The notes under the pieces were generated by a model, which was not told where the DNA came from, made no database searches, and saw only the letters and a list, made by a program, of their open reading frames with translations. 64,000 bases of DNA, taken from assembly GCA_942493385.1 (NCBI GenBank), contig OW818699.1:2108001-2172000 (forward strand). The letters run 5' to 3'. A program made the position numbers and the translations under genes. Numbering within the stretch: the stretch's first letter is position 1; every line of letters starts with the position of its first letter. Below are positions 25,080-33,526 of the stretch, one piece after another. This stretch comes from UBA8389 sp942493385 (GTDB lineage: Bacteria; Bacteroidota; Bacteroidia; Bacteroidales; UBA1402).

Positions 25080-26489
25080 ATGCAAAATGCTCCCGCACAC
25101 CGTGGACCTGACGTCAACAAAACCCTTTTGTTGGCCATCACCATGGTGGCAAACTTCTTCAATCCATTCACAGGTGCAGCCGTAAACATCGCGTTGCCTA
25201 GCATCTCTGCTGAACTCAATCTGGATGCTGTGGCAATGAGTTGGGTCACCATGGCCTACTTGCTGGCATCTGCTGTGATGCTGGTTCCCCTTGGAAAAGT
25301 TGCCGACCGTTGGGGGCGAAAAAAGGTCTTTTTAATAGGTAACATCGTTTTTCTAGTGGCGTCCTTCCTGTGTGCAACAGCCAACAGCGGTGCATTTTTG
25401 ATAGCAATGCGTGTTTTGCAAGGATTAGGTACTTCCATGATGGTCACTACGAGTATGGCAATGCTCATGTCTGCATTTCCTCCCAAGGAACGCGGCAAAG
25501 TCATCGGAATGAACGTTGCGTCGGTCTATCTGGGTCTTTCGGCTGCGCCCGTTTTGGGAGGAATATTGACACAATCCTTAGGTTGGCGCAGTCTGTTCAT
25601 CATCAACGGCTCGGTATCCGTGTTTGTTGCCTTGGCAGTCTTTTTTGCCATCCGGACCGAATGGAAAGAATCTGAAAAAGGACGATTTGACTGGTCAGGT
25701 TCACTTTTATACGTACTTTCCCTGATTCTGCTGATGTATGGTTTCTCCAAAATGCCGGAGACCTTTGCCATCGTCATGACCGCCGCAGGGCTGATTGGAT
25801 TGTATTTTTTCATACGAATGGAATTCAAAGTAGCTTTACCGGTGCTGGATGTCACCATCTTCAGGGACAACATCGTTTATGCATTGTCCAATTTATCGGC
25901 TTTCATCAATTATGCGGCTACATTTGCCGTGAGTTTCGTGCTGAGCCTTTATTTGCAGTATGTCAAACATTTGACTCCGCGTGAGGCTGGAATGCTACTC
26001 ATGGCACAACCGGTTTTGATGGCCTTGGTGTCCATCTTCTCAGGCCGTCTGTCCGACCGTTTCAATCCCAAATGGTTGGCTTCATCCGGTATGGCAATCA
26101 GCGTGATCGGCTTATGCATGATGGCTTTCCTCACCATCGAATCATCCAATGCCTACATCTTGACGGCATTGGGAATCCTTGGATTCGGCTTCGGCCTGTT
26201 TTCCTCGCCCAACACGAATGTGGTGATGAGTTCGGTCGAGAACAAACATTATGGAGTCGCTTCGGCCACCTTGGCTACGATGCGGAACCTTGGCATGATG
26301 TTCAGTATGGCCATCGCTTCGCTTGCCGTGCACATTTTCATAGGAAACCGGCCGCTTGGTGTTTCAACGATACCCGATTTCATGCACAGCTCACAAGTGA
26401 TTTTCCTGCTCTTCTCCGCTCTTTGTCTGGTTGGGGTATTTACTTCGATGCAAAACTCCAAACGAAAACCTAATTCTTCCATTGCATGA
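25080..26489 (+). CDS. Major facilitator superfamily exporter (DHA2, EmrB/QacA-like)
   Basis: A 469-residue inner-membrane protein with about 14 predicted helices. It carries the family's proton-coupling motif as PLGKVADRWGRKKVF between helices 2 and 3 and a motif C-like GPVLGG equivalent (AAPVLGGILTQSLGWRSLF) in helix 5. DHA2 proteins expel drugs or toxic metabolites using the proton gradient. The ATG at 25080 comes 127 bases after the divergent cheR start; no clear consensus promoter is visible in that gap. It overlaps the amidohydrolase start by 4 bases. Confidence 0.9.
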   Translation: MQNAPAHRGPDVNKTLLLAITMVANFFNPFTGAAVNIALPSISAELNLDAVAMSWVTMAYLLASAVMLVPLGKVADRWGRKKVFLIGNIVFLVASFLCATANSGAFLIAMRVLQGLGTSMMVTTSMAMLMSAFPPKERGKVIGMNVASVYLGLSAAPVLGGILTQSLGWRSLFIINGSVSVFVALAVFFAIRTEWKESEKGRFDWSGSLLYVLSLILLMYGFSKMPETFAIVMTAAGLIGLYFFIRMEFKVALPVLDVTIFRDNIVYALSNLSAFINYAATFAVSFVLSLYLQYVKHLTPREAGMLLMAQPVLMALVSIFSGRLSDRFNPKWLASSGMAISVIGLCMMAFLTIESSNAYILTALGILGFGFGLFSSPNTNVVMSSVENKHYGVASATLATMRNLGMMFSMAIASLAVHIFIGNRPLGVSTIPDFMHSSQVIFLLFSALCLVGVFTSMQNSKRKPNSSIA

Positions 26490-27652
26490 TAGACCCCAAC
26501 AACCTTCGTCGCCCTTCGCAGAATCTTTCTCCTGAACTCAAATCAATGCTCGAGAACGGGAATCCTCGGTTTGATGTCCATTGTCACCTCATCAACAGGG
26601 ATTACATTCCGGACAATTACTTTCACCTGCGCTTGCCATGGCTCATGAAAAGACGGATGCTGAGGCGTTTGATACGCATTCTGAAAGGGCGGAAAAAGGA
26701 CGATGATACCTGGACCCAACATGCCTCTGATTTCATGGAAGTGGCTAGAAAGCAGACCTTGGCCGAAGTAGCTGCAGAAATGGTTCAGCAATCGGAACCG
26801 GACCTCCTTTTTTGCCCGCTCATGATGGATATGACCCAGGCTTTCGGTGAAACCTCCGTCAAGGACATGCACGTTCAATTGGATGCCATGCGGGAAGCCA
26901 GAAACGCCCACCCTGACCGCTTGCTTCCTTTTGTCGCTATCGATCCGAACAATCCGGACATGGAGGCGATTTTCCTCAAAGCATTCTCTGACGATTACCA
27001 CTTTTATGGTGTGAAAATCTATCCGCTCCTGGGTTACTTGCCCAACCATCCCAAACTCATGGAAGTTTTTGAGGTCTGTGAGGCACTTGGCATTCCGGTA
27101 ACGACCCACTGTGGAGGAAATTCGACCCGAGCAATTGCGAATGCCTTTGAATTGCCCATTCGGAGGTATGATTCGCAAGGTGAAAAAGCCGATGACGTAC
27201 TGTCCGTTACATTTAAGAACGACAATGAAAAAGGGCTTTTCTTCAGCGATCCGATTCGCTGGCTTCCTGTATTACAGCGTTTTCCGAAGTTGCGGCTCAA
27301 TCTGGCCCATTTCGGTGGTGATGAAGCTTGGAAGCGTTTTTCCCGCAAGGAACCCGACACTTGGGTGCATCAGATTGTTTCCATGATGGAGGACTACGAA
27401 CACGTGTACACCGACGTTTCCTTCCTATTGCACCTAACCGAAAAACGCAATACCGGTTTTCTGGAAACGTTTGAGGAACTGCTTCGTGAAAAGGAGCTGG
27501 TCCGAAACCGAACCCTTTATGGATCGGATTATTACATGGTGCTCATCCACGAAAAATTGCCCCATGTATCACGGAATTTTCTGTTTCGGCTCAACGATGA
27601 GCTGGAAAACAAACTGACCAGGGAGAATCCAAGACGTTTTTTGGGGTTGTGA
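26486..27652 (+). CDS. Amidohydrolase-superfamily (Amidohydro_2) metal-dependent hydrolase
   Basis: A 388-residue TIM-barrel hydrolase. Metal ligands of the superfamily are visible: FDVHCHL (H32, H34), VTTHCGGN, LNLAHFGGDEAW and the C-terminal YGSDYYM aspartate. The family includes decarboxylases and amide or lactone hydrolases; the substrate cannot be inferred. It is coupled by ATGA overlap to the upstream exporter, so the pair may handle one compound (modification plus efflux), which is speculation. Confidence 0.82.
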   Translation: MIDPNNLRRPSQNLSPELKSMLENGNPRFDVHCHLINRDYIPDNYFHLRLPWLMKRRMLRRLIRILKGRKKDDDTWTQHASDFMEVARKQTLAEVAAEMVQQSEPDLLFCPLMMDMTQAFGETSVKDMHVQLDAMREARNAHPDRLLPFVAIDPNNPDMEAIFLKAFSDDYHFYGVKIYPLLGYLPNHPKLMEVFEVCEALGIPVTTHCGGNSTRAIANAFELPIRRYDSQGEKADDVLSVTFKNDNEKGLFFSDPIRWLPVLQRFPKLRLNLAHFGGDEAWKRFSRKEPDTWVHQIVSMMEDYEHVYTDVSFLLHLTEKRNTGFLETFEELLREKELVRNRTLYGSDYYMVLIHEKLPHVSRNFLFRLNDELENKLTRENPRRFLGL

Positions 27653-27711
27653 ATGAACCGTTTTTGCACGTTCTGTTCTATCTTTACCGAATCGCATCAA
27701 AATCTTGTCCT

Positions 27712-28461
27712 ATGAAACACACGATTCAGTTTACCCTGTTGGGTATGATCATCCTGAGTACGATGTCTTGTTCAGAGTCAAAAATGCTGATGAAAGGACT
27801 GTCGTATTACCCTCAACCACTTGGTTATGAAATGATCAGTCCGATAGACAGTTCAGCCAAGACGGACTCTGTCATCCTAACCTTTACTGGATTTCAATTG
27901 GATAGCATCACAACGGTGAAACGTGAAAAGGCCTTGATCCTACCGTTGATTGTCGTCAATATTACGGAGTATAAATACCGTTTCCAACTAGGCGCCAATC
28001 AATTGCAGGAAGATTACAACGATTTCTTTTTCAATGCCTTGATTGACGAAAGCGAGCGAAGCGGTCGGTATGCCTTGTGCTACGACAGTACACGAACTAA
28101 GGATGTATACTTGTTGGAAGTTCAATTGGATACCTGCCTCACCGACACTCATTTTTTAGAAAATTCATTTACGCTGTATTATTTCTATGGCTACATGTAC
28201 AACTATTCCGAAAGCAGTTATCCGGCTCGATCAACCGTGTCCTGTACCCTGCGTCTTCGAAAAGGGGATCAGATTCTCAAGGACACGACCGTCAACGCTT
28301 TTTCCATGCTGGCTTTTGAAGGGGGAAACAATCTCAACCGCAATGAAAGGCTGGAACGTACGGCAGGATGCATGGTCGCTACCCTATGTCAATCCACGCG
28401 AGACTGCATCTCAAGAATGGTGGAGGAAGTCAACGGCATGCTTGTAGCTCAAAAACGATAG
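27712..28461 (+). CDS. Putative lipoprotein, unknown function
   Basis: A 249-residue protein with a hydrophobic N-terminus ending in TMSC (Cys at about 20), a relaxed Bacteroidetes lipobox. No domain is recognised. The body is rich in aromatic and Asp/Asn residues and contains one later Cys cluster near residues 105, 125 and 235. The ATG at 27712 is preferred over a GTG at 27649 because only it gives a signal sequence and a -7-like TATCTTTA sits at 27679-27686. The 3' end overlaps the convergent TonB receptor gene by 13 bases. Confidence 0.6.
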   Translation: MKHTIQFTLLGMIILSTMSCSESKMLMKGLSYYPQPLGYEMISPIDSSAKTDSVILTFTGFQLDSITTVKREKALILPLIVVNITEYKYRFQLGANQLQEDYNDFFFNALIDESERSGRYALCYDSTRTKDVYLLEVQLDTCLTDTHFLENSFTLYYFYGYMYNYSESSYPARSTVSCTLRLRKGDQILKDTTVNAFSMLAFEGGNNLNRNERLERTAGCMVATLCQSTRDCISRMVEEVNGMLVAQKR

Positions 28462-30275
28462 CTCAATCCTGCTGAACCGTTGATGCCTGGCATGGTGTAA
28501 TACCGGATGGTCTCATAGGTTTGATTCAGCAAATTGTTGCCGCTAAGGCTCAATTCGAGTTTGGGCAGCAGGTTGTATTGGATGCCAGCGTTCAATAGGG
28601 CATAGGTTTGGAAATCTGTAGGAGCTGCCTTTATGACGTTTGTTCGGAGGTGTTCCACATAACGCAAACCGGTGTTGAACCTTAATTTCCCAAGTTGATA
28701 CCTTCCGTTCAAATACAGATGGTTTCTTGGCGTCGCAAAAACCGGCGTTTCCATTTCGATGTGACTTAACGTCATTTGTACCTGCAAATGCTTTATTGGT
28801 TCACATCCTGCTGCCAGTTCCAAGCCTTTGTTGCTAATTCTGCCACCGTTGTACAATCTGCCCATGGCACCTGTAACAATTAGGTTGTCGCCCATCAGGT
28901 AGAAGGCAGTCACCTCCAAATGTGCTTTGAAAGCTTTGAATTCCCTCAAAAAGCTGGTTTCATAGTTCCAAATGCGTTCGGGTGACAATGCAGAATTGTG
29001 ATTGAACATGAATAGTTCGCGTAGGGTAGGGCTGCGGAACCCTTTGCCGAACGACGCTTTCCAAGTCATTCCGCGTTGAAGGTCCAAAGCCATACCAGCT
29101 GCTGGTATCCATTCCTTTCCATATTGAGTATGGAATTGCAACCGCATTCCGGCATTCAGGGTCAACCGATCAAACAACGTTTGTTGAACGAAACCATACA
29201 CACCCTGCTCAACCACTGTAGAATCCACCAAGGTAGCATTTGATCTCGTTTGCTTGGCAATGCCACCGTATTCGCTTCTATCCCAACCAAAATTTATCAA
29301 CGTATTTTTAAACGGTCGAACCGATTCGTTGATGCTCAAACCCTTGTTTAAATCTTCTGAATGAAAACCATCGGAGACATCGTGAGTCCCGAAATTGCGA
29401 AAAGCGCGTATGCTACCGGAAAACGTTTCAAACTCATGTTCCAACGTATACGACCAAGAACCCCGTTTGATGTCCAGCGCATTGCCTTTTACCGCCCCCA
29501 ACGTGTCGGGCCCAGGATCCGTCCCCTTGAAATTGCTCAAATTCAGGTCAGTATGAATTCTGAAATGATTGCTCAACCGCAGTCCAACCTTAAAATATCC
29601 ACTGATCTGGCTAAAATCGCTGTTGGTGCGATGCCCATCCGTACGGTTTTTATTCAGACTAGTTACCATATTCAAGTTCTTGTGACGGTAACTTCCCGTG
29701 AGCATCATTTCGCTGGTGTTGTAAGAACCGTATCTAATGCTTTCTTCCCCCCAAAAACCCTCTTTGGCGGTACGTCTGGTCAGGATGTTGATGACCCCGC
29801 CCATAGCATTCGAACCATACATCATGGATGCCGGCCCGCGTATGACTTCCACACGCTCCACCCCCGAAGAACTGTAAATATCGGCTAGTGGATGCCCAAA
29901 GATGCCCATGTATTGGGGGTTTCCGTCCATCATAACAAGCACCCCGGTGGTGGGAGATCCACCCACACCACGCATGGAAATCTGACCCGCCGCACCGGCG
30001 GAAACGCCAAATCCGATAACGCCTCGTTCTGTGACGAATAACCCAGGAATGCGACCATTCAAAATGGGTAATACGGAGGCCACACCACTGGATGCAATTT
30101 CGGAACGCGTAATGACCGAAACCGACATTGGCACGTTGTTGAGGTTAATTCGTACAGGCGTTCCGGTCACAACAACTTCCTGCAAGGTATCCGTCAGGTT
30201 TTTAATTTCAACAGCTTGGGTGTTCAGACAAACAAAAATGCTGCCCGAAAGAACTAAGAATTTAAAATATTTCAT
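28449..30275 (-). CDS. TonB-dependent outer-membrane receptor
   Basis: A 608-residue receptor. Signal peptide (1-22), a TonB-box-like LQEVVVTGTP (about 31-40), plug domain (about 40-160, with MRGVGGSPTTGVLVMMDGN and VERVEVIRGPASMMYGSNAMGGVINI), then a 22-strand barrel ending in the terminal aromatic YRF. It is shorter than SusC-type transporters and lacks the CarboxypepD_reg domain, resembling BtuB or siderophore receptors. Ligand unknown; no cobalamin or iron gene lies nearby. It faces the lipoprotein gene tail-to-tail with a 13-base overlap. Confidence 0.92.
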   Translation of the reverse strand: MKYFKFLVLSGSIFVCLNTQAVEIKNLTDTLQEVVVTGTPVRINLNNVPMSVSVITRSEIASSGVASVLPILNGRIPGLFVTERGVIGFGVSAGAAGQISMRGVGGSPTTGVLVMMDGNPQYMGIFGHPLADIYSSSGVERVEVIRGPASMMYGSNAMGGVINILTRRTAKEGFWGEESIRYGSYNTSEMMLTGSYRHKNLNMVTSLNKNRTDGHRTNSDFSQISGYFKVGLRLSNHFRIHTDLNLSNFKGTDPGPDTLGAVKGNALDIKRGSWSYTLEHEFETFSGSIRAFRNFGTHDVSDGFHSEDLNKGLSINESVRPFKNTLINFGWDRSEYGGIAKQTRSNATLVDSTVVEQGVYGFVQQTLFDRLTLNAGMRLQFHTQYGKEWIPAAGMALDLQRGMTWKASFGKGFRSPTLRELFMFNHNSALSPERIWNYETSFLREFKAFKAHLEVTAFYLMGDNLIVTGAMGRLYNGGRISNKGLELAAGCEPIKHLQVQMTLSHIEMETPVFATPRNHLYLNGRYQLGKLRFNTGLRYVEHLRTNVIKAAPTDFQTYALLNAGIQYNLLPKLELSLSGNNLLNQTYETIRYYTMPGINGSAGLSYRF

Positions 30276-30392
30276 GCAAAATGGGATGGTCAGTCAATAA
30301 ATGAATCAATAAGAAGCTGGACAAATATCCGAAAAAAATCATGAATGCCACCTTTTTAGTAGCATTATCCTTTACTATTCGTTCTAAATGTG

Positions 30393-30400
30393 TACTTTTG
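30393..30400 (+). promoter_or_regulatory. -7 box for the yhhQ-like gene
   Basis: TACTTTTG fits TAnnTTTG; a TTTA about 20 nt upstream replaces the usual TTG. Transcription would start near 30407, leaving a leader of about 50 nt holding the candidate riboswitch. Confidence 0.55.
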
Positions 30401-30424
30401 CACCGCTTTTCGCCAATGGCGGAA

Positions 30425-30455
30425 ACGTGTACTTGAACACCACGTAAAAAACAAG
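30425..30455 (+). promoter_or_regulatory. Candidate preQ1-I riboswitch (H-type pseudoknot)
   Basis: A 31-nt element ends 3 nt before the ATG. P1: ACGTG (30425-30429) with CACGT (30441-30445). The loop (30430-30440) carries CTTG (30432-30435), which pairs exactly with CAAG (30452-30455) after an A6 linker to form P2. A cytidine directly before the 3' arm of P1 (30440) sits where the preQ1-pairing C lies in known preQ1-I aptamers. The downstream gene is of the queuosine-precursor transporter family, a known preQ1 target. Position over the start region suggests control of translation. This rests on hand comparison with remembered aptamers. Confidence 0.6.
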
Positions 30456-30458
30456 ATT

Positions 30459-31139
30459 ATGAAAAAACAAGTCTCTGTGGCCTTTATGGTCAGCGGGCTG
30501 CTGTTTACAGTTTGCCTGCTCGTTGCCAACATTGTTGAGCAAAAACTAATCCGAATCGGTCCCATCGAAGCCACCGCCGGTTTGTTGATTTTCCCCATTT
30601 CCTACATTTTGAACGACGTCATTGCCGAAGTCTGGGGCTATGGCAAAGCGCGTCTCATTATTTGGTGCGGTTTCGGCATGAATTTTCTGGCAGTGGCCAT
30701 CTTCCACTTGAGTATCTGGGCCCCGGCTTCAGCCAACTTTACGCATCAAGCTGAATTTCAGCTGGTCTTGGGCAATACCTTGCGCTTGGTCCTCTCCAGT
30801 TTCGTCGCTTTCCTCTGCGGTTCCTTCCTTAATGCGTATGTGATGAGCAAGATGAAAATCTGGCAAAAAGGCAAAGGCTTTTCCATACGCGCCGTTGCAT
30901 CCACTTTTGTCGGCGAGGGAGCCGATTCACTCGTCTTTTTCACCTTGGCCTTTTATGGTATCATCCCGACAAAGGACTTAATTGTCCTGATTCTTACCCA
31001 AATGGCGATGAAAACAGGTTATGAAATTCTTATTTTGCCTGTTACAAACCTGGTTGTCAGAAAGATAAAGAAGGTTGAGGAAACGGATGTCTATGACAAA
31101 CACGTTTCGTACAATCCGTTCAAGCTGAAAGAACTCTAG
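30459..31139 (+). CDS. YhhQ/VUT-family queuosine precursor transporter
   Basis: A 226-residue inner-membrane protein with about six helices. The family marks are ATAGLLIFPISYILNDVIAEVWGYGKAR, and the later SFVAFLCGSFLNAYVMSKMK and ASTFVGEGADSLVFF segments. YhhQ imports preQ0/preQ1, the base precursor of queuosine in tRNA anticodons. The ATG at 30459 directly follows the pseudoknot and starts the recognisable protein; an earlier in-frame ATG at 30390 would precede the promoter -7 box. It appears to be a single-gene unit. Confidence 0.88.
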   Translation: MKKQVSVAFMVSGLLFTVCLLVANIVEQKLIRIGPIEATAGLLIFPISYILNDVIAEVWGYGKARLIIWCGFGMNFLAVAIFHLSIWAPASANFTHQAEFQLVLGNTLRLVLSSFVAFLCGSFLNAYVMSKMKIWQKGKGFSIRAVASTFVGEGADSLVFFTLAFYGIIPTKDLIVLILTQMAMKTGYEILILPVTNLVVRKIKKVEETDVYDKHVSYNPFKLKEL

Positions 31140-31189
31140 TTTTTTTTCCAAAAATTGTCTATCCTTCGTTAATACATTTATAGAAAGTG

Positions 31190-31197
31190 TATATTTG
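31190..31197 (+). promoter_or_regulatory. -7 box for the E2-like gene
   Basis: TATATTTG fits TAnnTTTG, 42 bases before the ATG at 31240. The -33 region shows only TTCG. Confidence 0.45.
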
Positions 31198-31239
31198 AGT
31201 TTTGGTGGAAACAGCCACGGCTATGAATAAACACACTTA

Positions 31240-32181
31240 ATGGAGGAATTACAGATGAATGAAATGGATCAGCTAAAGTATTTTAAAAGTAAAATGGGCG
31301 ATCGGTATGACGGTTGGAGAGTACGTAATGTGGATACCGTTTTTTCGGTCATACCGTTTTTCCTGCGTACCCGCATGGATTCTCAGAACTTCTTTGAAGA
31401 ACAGATCAATATCGACCACTTGGAAGATTTCATCAAGGAGCACAAAGAAGATATTCCAGGTCTTTCGCTCATGCACATCATCATGGCTGCGCACGTCAGG
31501 CTTATCTCACAGCGTCCGCATCTGAACCGTTTTGTCGTCTGGAACAAGATTTTTGCCCGCAACCACATCAACTTCGCCATCGCCGTGAAGCGAACCTTGT
31601 CCGACGATGGAGAAGAAACGCTGATCAAACCGTATTTTTTACCTTCGGATACGTTACAAGATGTTGTTCGGAAGGTTCTCAAGGAACAACAGGACAATCA
31701 GCAGGTCGGCCAAAAGAACGATTCAGACAAGATTTCAAAGATCATGGGCATGCTTCCCTCTTTTTTTCTGCGAACCACCGTTTTCTTTTTATTGGGTATG
31801 GACAAAGTCGGTATCATGCCCAAGATCATTAACAAGGCAAGTCCTTGGCATTGTTCCTTGTTTTTGACCAACATCGGTTCCATCGGTGTGGAATCCATTT
31901 ACCACCACCTGTATGAATTCGGTACGTGCAGCCTTTTCGTGGCTATGGGCAAGAAATCCCGCAGCCATGCGATGGATCGGAACGGGGAACTAAAAGTCCG
32001 TAAGAGCATTCATCTCAAATTCGTTTTGGATGAACGCATTTGCGACGGATTCTATTATGCTTCCTCGATGAGGCTTCTGAGCAAGTATCTGAATGATCCC
32101 TCGTTGTTGCTCACACCGCCTGAAAAAGTAGTGATCGATGAAGGAATCCGCAAAAAGAATAAGGGCCTTTTGAACGCCTAA
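31240..32181 (+). CDS. Stand-alone 2-oxoacid dehydrogenase acyltransferase-like protein, catalytic His replaced
   Basis: A 313-residue protein related to the CAT-fold catalytic domain of E2 subunits, with no lipoyl or subunit-binding domain. SLFLTNIGSIG matches E2's FTVSNLGNYG, and HLKFVLDERICDGFYYASSMRLL matches the E2 active-site region DHRxxDG. The catalytic His is a Glu here (residue 265). The typical acyltransferase reaction is therefore unlikely unless chemistry has changed. An insertion at about 160-185 is polar and helical. An ATG at 31255 is an alternative start. It sits upstream of the aldolase-lplA pair with its own promoter-like box. The role is unknown. Confidence 0.72.
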   Translation: MEELQMNEMDQLKYFKSKMGDRYDGWRVRNVDTVFSVIPFFLRTRMDSQNFFEEQINIDHLEDFIKEHKEDIPGLSLMHIIMAAHVRLISQRPHLNRFVVWNKIFARNHINFAIAVKRTLSDDGEETLIKPYFLPSDTLQDVVRKVLKEQQDNQQVGQKNDSDKISKIMGMLPSFFLRTTVFFLLGMDKVGIMPKIINKASPWHCSLFLTNIGSIGVESIYHHLYEFGTCSLFVAMGKKSRSHAMDRNGELKVRKSIHLKFVLDERICDGFYYASSMRLLSKYLNDPSLLLTPPEKVVIDEGIRKKNKGLLNA

Positions 32182-32197
32182 ACCCGTCTTAAAACCG

Positions 32198-32205
32198 TAT
32201 CTTTG
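32198..32205 (+). promoter_or_regulatory. -7 box for the aldolase-lplA pair
   Basis: Perfect TATCTTTG, 17 bases before the ATG at 32223. The nearest TTG (32170-32172) is 25 nt upstream, longer than the consensus spacing. Confidence 0.5.
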
Positions 32206-32222
32206 CAGCATAAACAAGCATT

Positions 32223-33521
32223 ATGAGACAGTTAGACACCACGTTCATGACTCCGAGTGAACAGATCAACGTAATTATCGGACGTATTTACCGCAGTGGC
32301 ATGACCACCACTTCGGGCGGTAACATCTCCATTCGCGACGAAAACGGAGATATTTGGATCACGCCTTCAGCCATTGACAAAGGCTCCTTGACTCCAAAAG
32401 ACATCGTTTGCATCAAGAAAGATGGAACACTGGTCGGCCCGCACAAGCCTTCCTCCGAATTTCCTTTCCACAAGGCCATTTACGATGCACGGCCCGAACT
32501 GAACGCCGTTATTCATGCGCATCCTCCAGGATTGGTGGCATTCAGCATCGCGCGTCAGATTCCGAATACCAACATCGTTCCTCAGGCGCGTTACATTTGC
32601 GGTGAGATCGGTTATGCACCTTATGGATGTCCTGGTAGTGAAGAACTTGGGAAAAAAATTGCTCTTCAATTTGAGAATCCAAGGTACAAAGCCGTCATCA
32701 TGGAAAACCATGGCGTTGTTTTGGGTGGTACCGATATGATGGATGCCTACCAACGTTTCGAAACGCTGGAATTCTGTTGCCGCACCATCGTCAAAGCAGG
32801 AATGCTTGGAAAAGTTAACTACTTGACCGACAATCAGATTGACGAATACCAGTCCCATTTTCCAAAGAATATCTCGCACTTCATGGATGTGAATTATCCA
32901 TCGGACGAACGCGCCATTCGTTCAGAAATGGTCCGTATCATCCGTCGCGCTTGCGACCAGGGCCTGATGATTTCGACCTATGGCACCGTTTCACACCGTT
33001 GGAAAAACAACGATTTCCTGATTACGCCTCGTGACGTAGCCCGTTGGGACATCACACCCTTCGATTTGGTTCAGATTCGCAACGGTCAGGCAGAAGCCGG
33101 CAAGACGCCGAGTCGCTCCGTGGCCCTGCACCAACGCATTTATCAGCTGAACCCGCACATCAACTCCATCATCACCACCCAATCGCCCAACCTGATGGCA
33201 CACGCTGTGAGCCACACCAAGTTCGACGTGCGCACCATCCCTGAAAGTTGGATTTTCCTGCAGGACGTACCTTCCATTCCTTGGGGTTCGCTGTACACGG
33301 AAGTTGATAAGATGGCCAAGATGTTCGCGACCAACCGCGCTGTTTTGGTAGAAAACGACTGCGTGTTCGTAACCGGCGACAAGCTGCTCACCACCTTCGA
33401 TTACCTTGAAGTGGCCGAATTCAGCGCCAACTCTCTGGTGATGGCTTCCTCCATCGGCCCGCTTTGTCCCATCGGTGACGAAGAAATCGAAGAGCTTCGC
33501 GTCGCTTTCAACGTAAAATAA
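32223..33521 (+). CDS. Tandem class II aldolase/adducin-domain protein
   Basis: A 432-residue protein with two aldolase-II domains. Domain 1 (about 1-215) is complete: TSGGNISIRDENGDIWITPSA, SSEFPFHKAIY, zinc ligands in VIHAHPPGL and the third His in MENHGVVLGG. Domain 2 (about 225-432) keeps the fold but not the metal site: HxH reads TTQSPN and the NHG equivalent reads ENDCVFV. Class II aldolases cleave ketose 1-phosphates to dihydroxyacetone phosphate and an aldehyde; the substrate here is unknown. It is followed after 5 bases by lplA. Confidence 0.85.
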   Translation: MRQLDTTFMTPSEQINVIIGRIYRSGMTTTSGGNISIRDENGDIWITPSAIDKGSLTPKDIVCIKKDGTLVGPHKPSSEFPFHKAIYDARPELNAVIHAHPPGLVAFSIARQIPNTNIVPQARYICGEIGYAPYGCPGSEELGKKIALQFENPRYKAVIMENHGVVLGGTDMMDAYQRFETLEFCCRTIVKAGMLGKVNYLTDNQIDEYQSHFPKNISHFMDVNYPSDERAIRSEMVRIIRRACDQGLMISTYGTVSHRWKNNDFLITPRDVARWDITPFDLVQIRNGQAEAGKTPSRSVALHQRIYQLNPHINSIITTQSPNLMAHAVSHTKFDVRTIPESWIFLQDVPSIPWGSLYTEVDKMAKMFATNRAVLVENDCVFVTGDKLLTTFDYLEVAEFSANSLVMASSIGPLCPIGDEEIEELRVAFNVK

Positions 33522-33526
33522 CAACC

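Noticed and set aside
30276..30389. Cobalamin riboswitch before the TonB receptor
   Set aside because: The gap to the neighbouring promoter is only about 115 bases and lacks the conserved B12-box pattern, so a full cobalamin aptamer does not fit.
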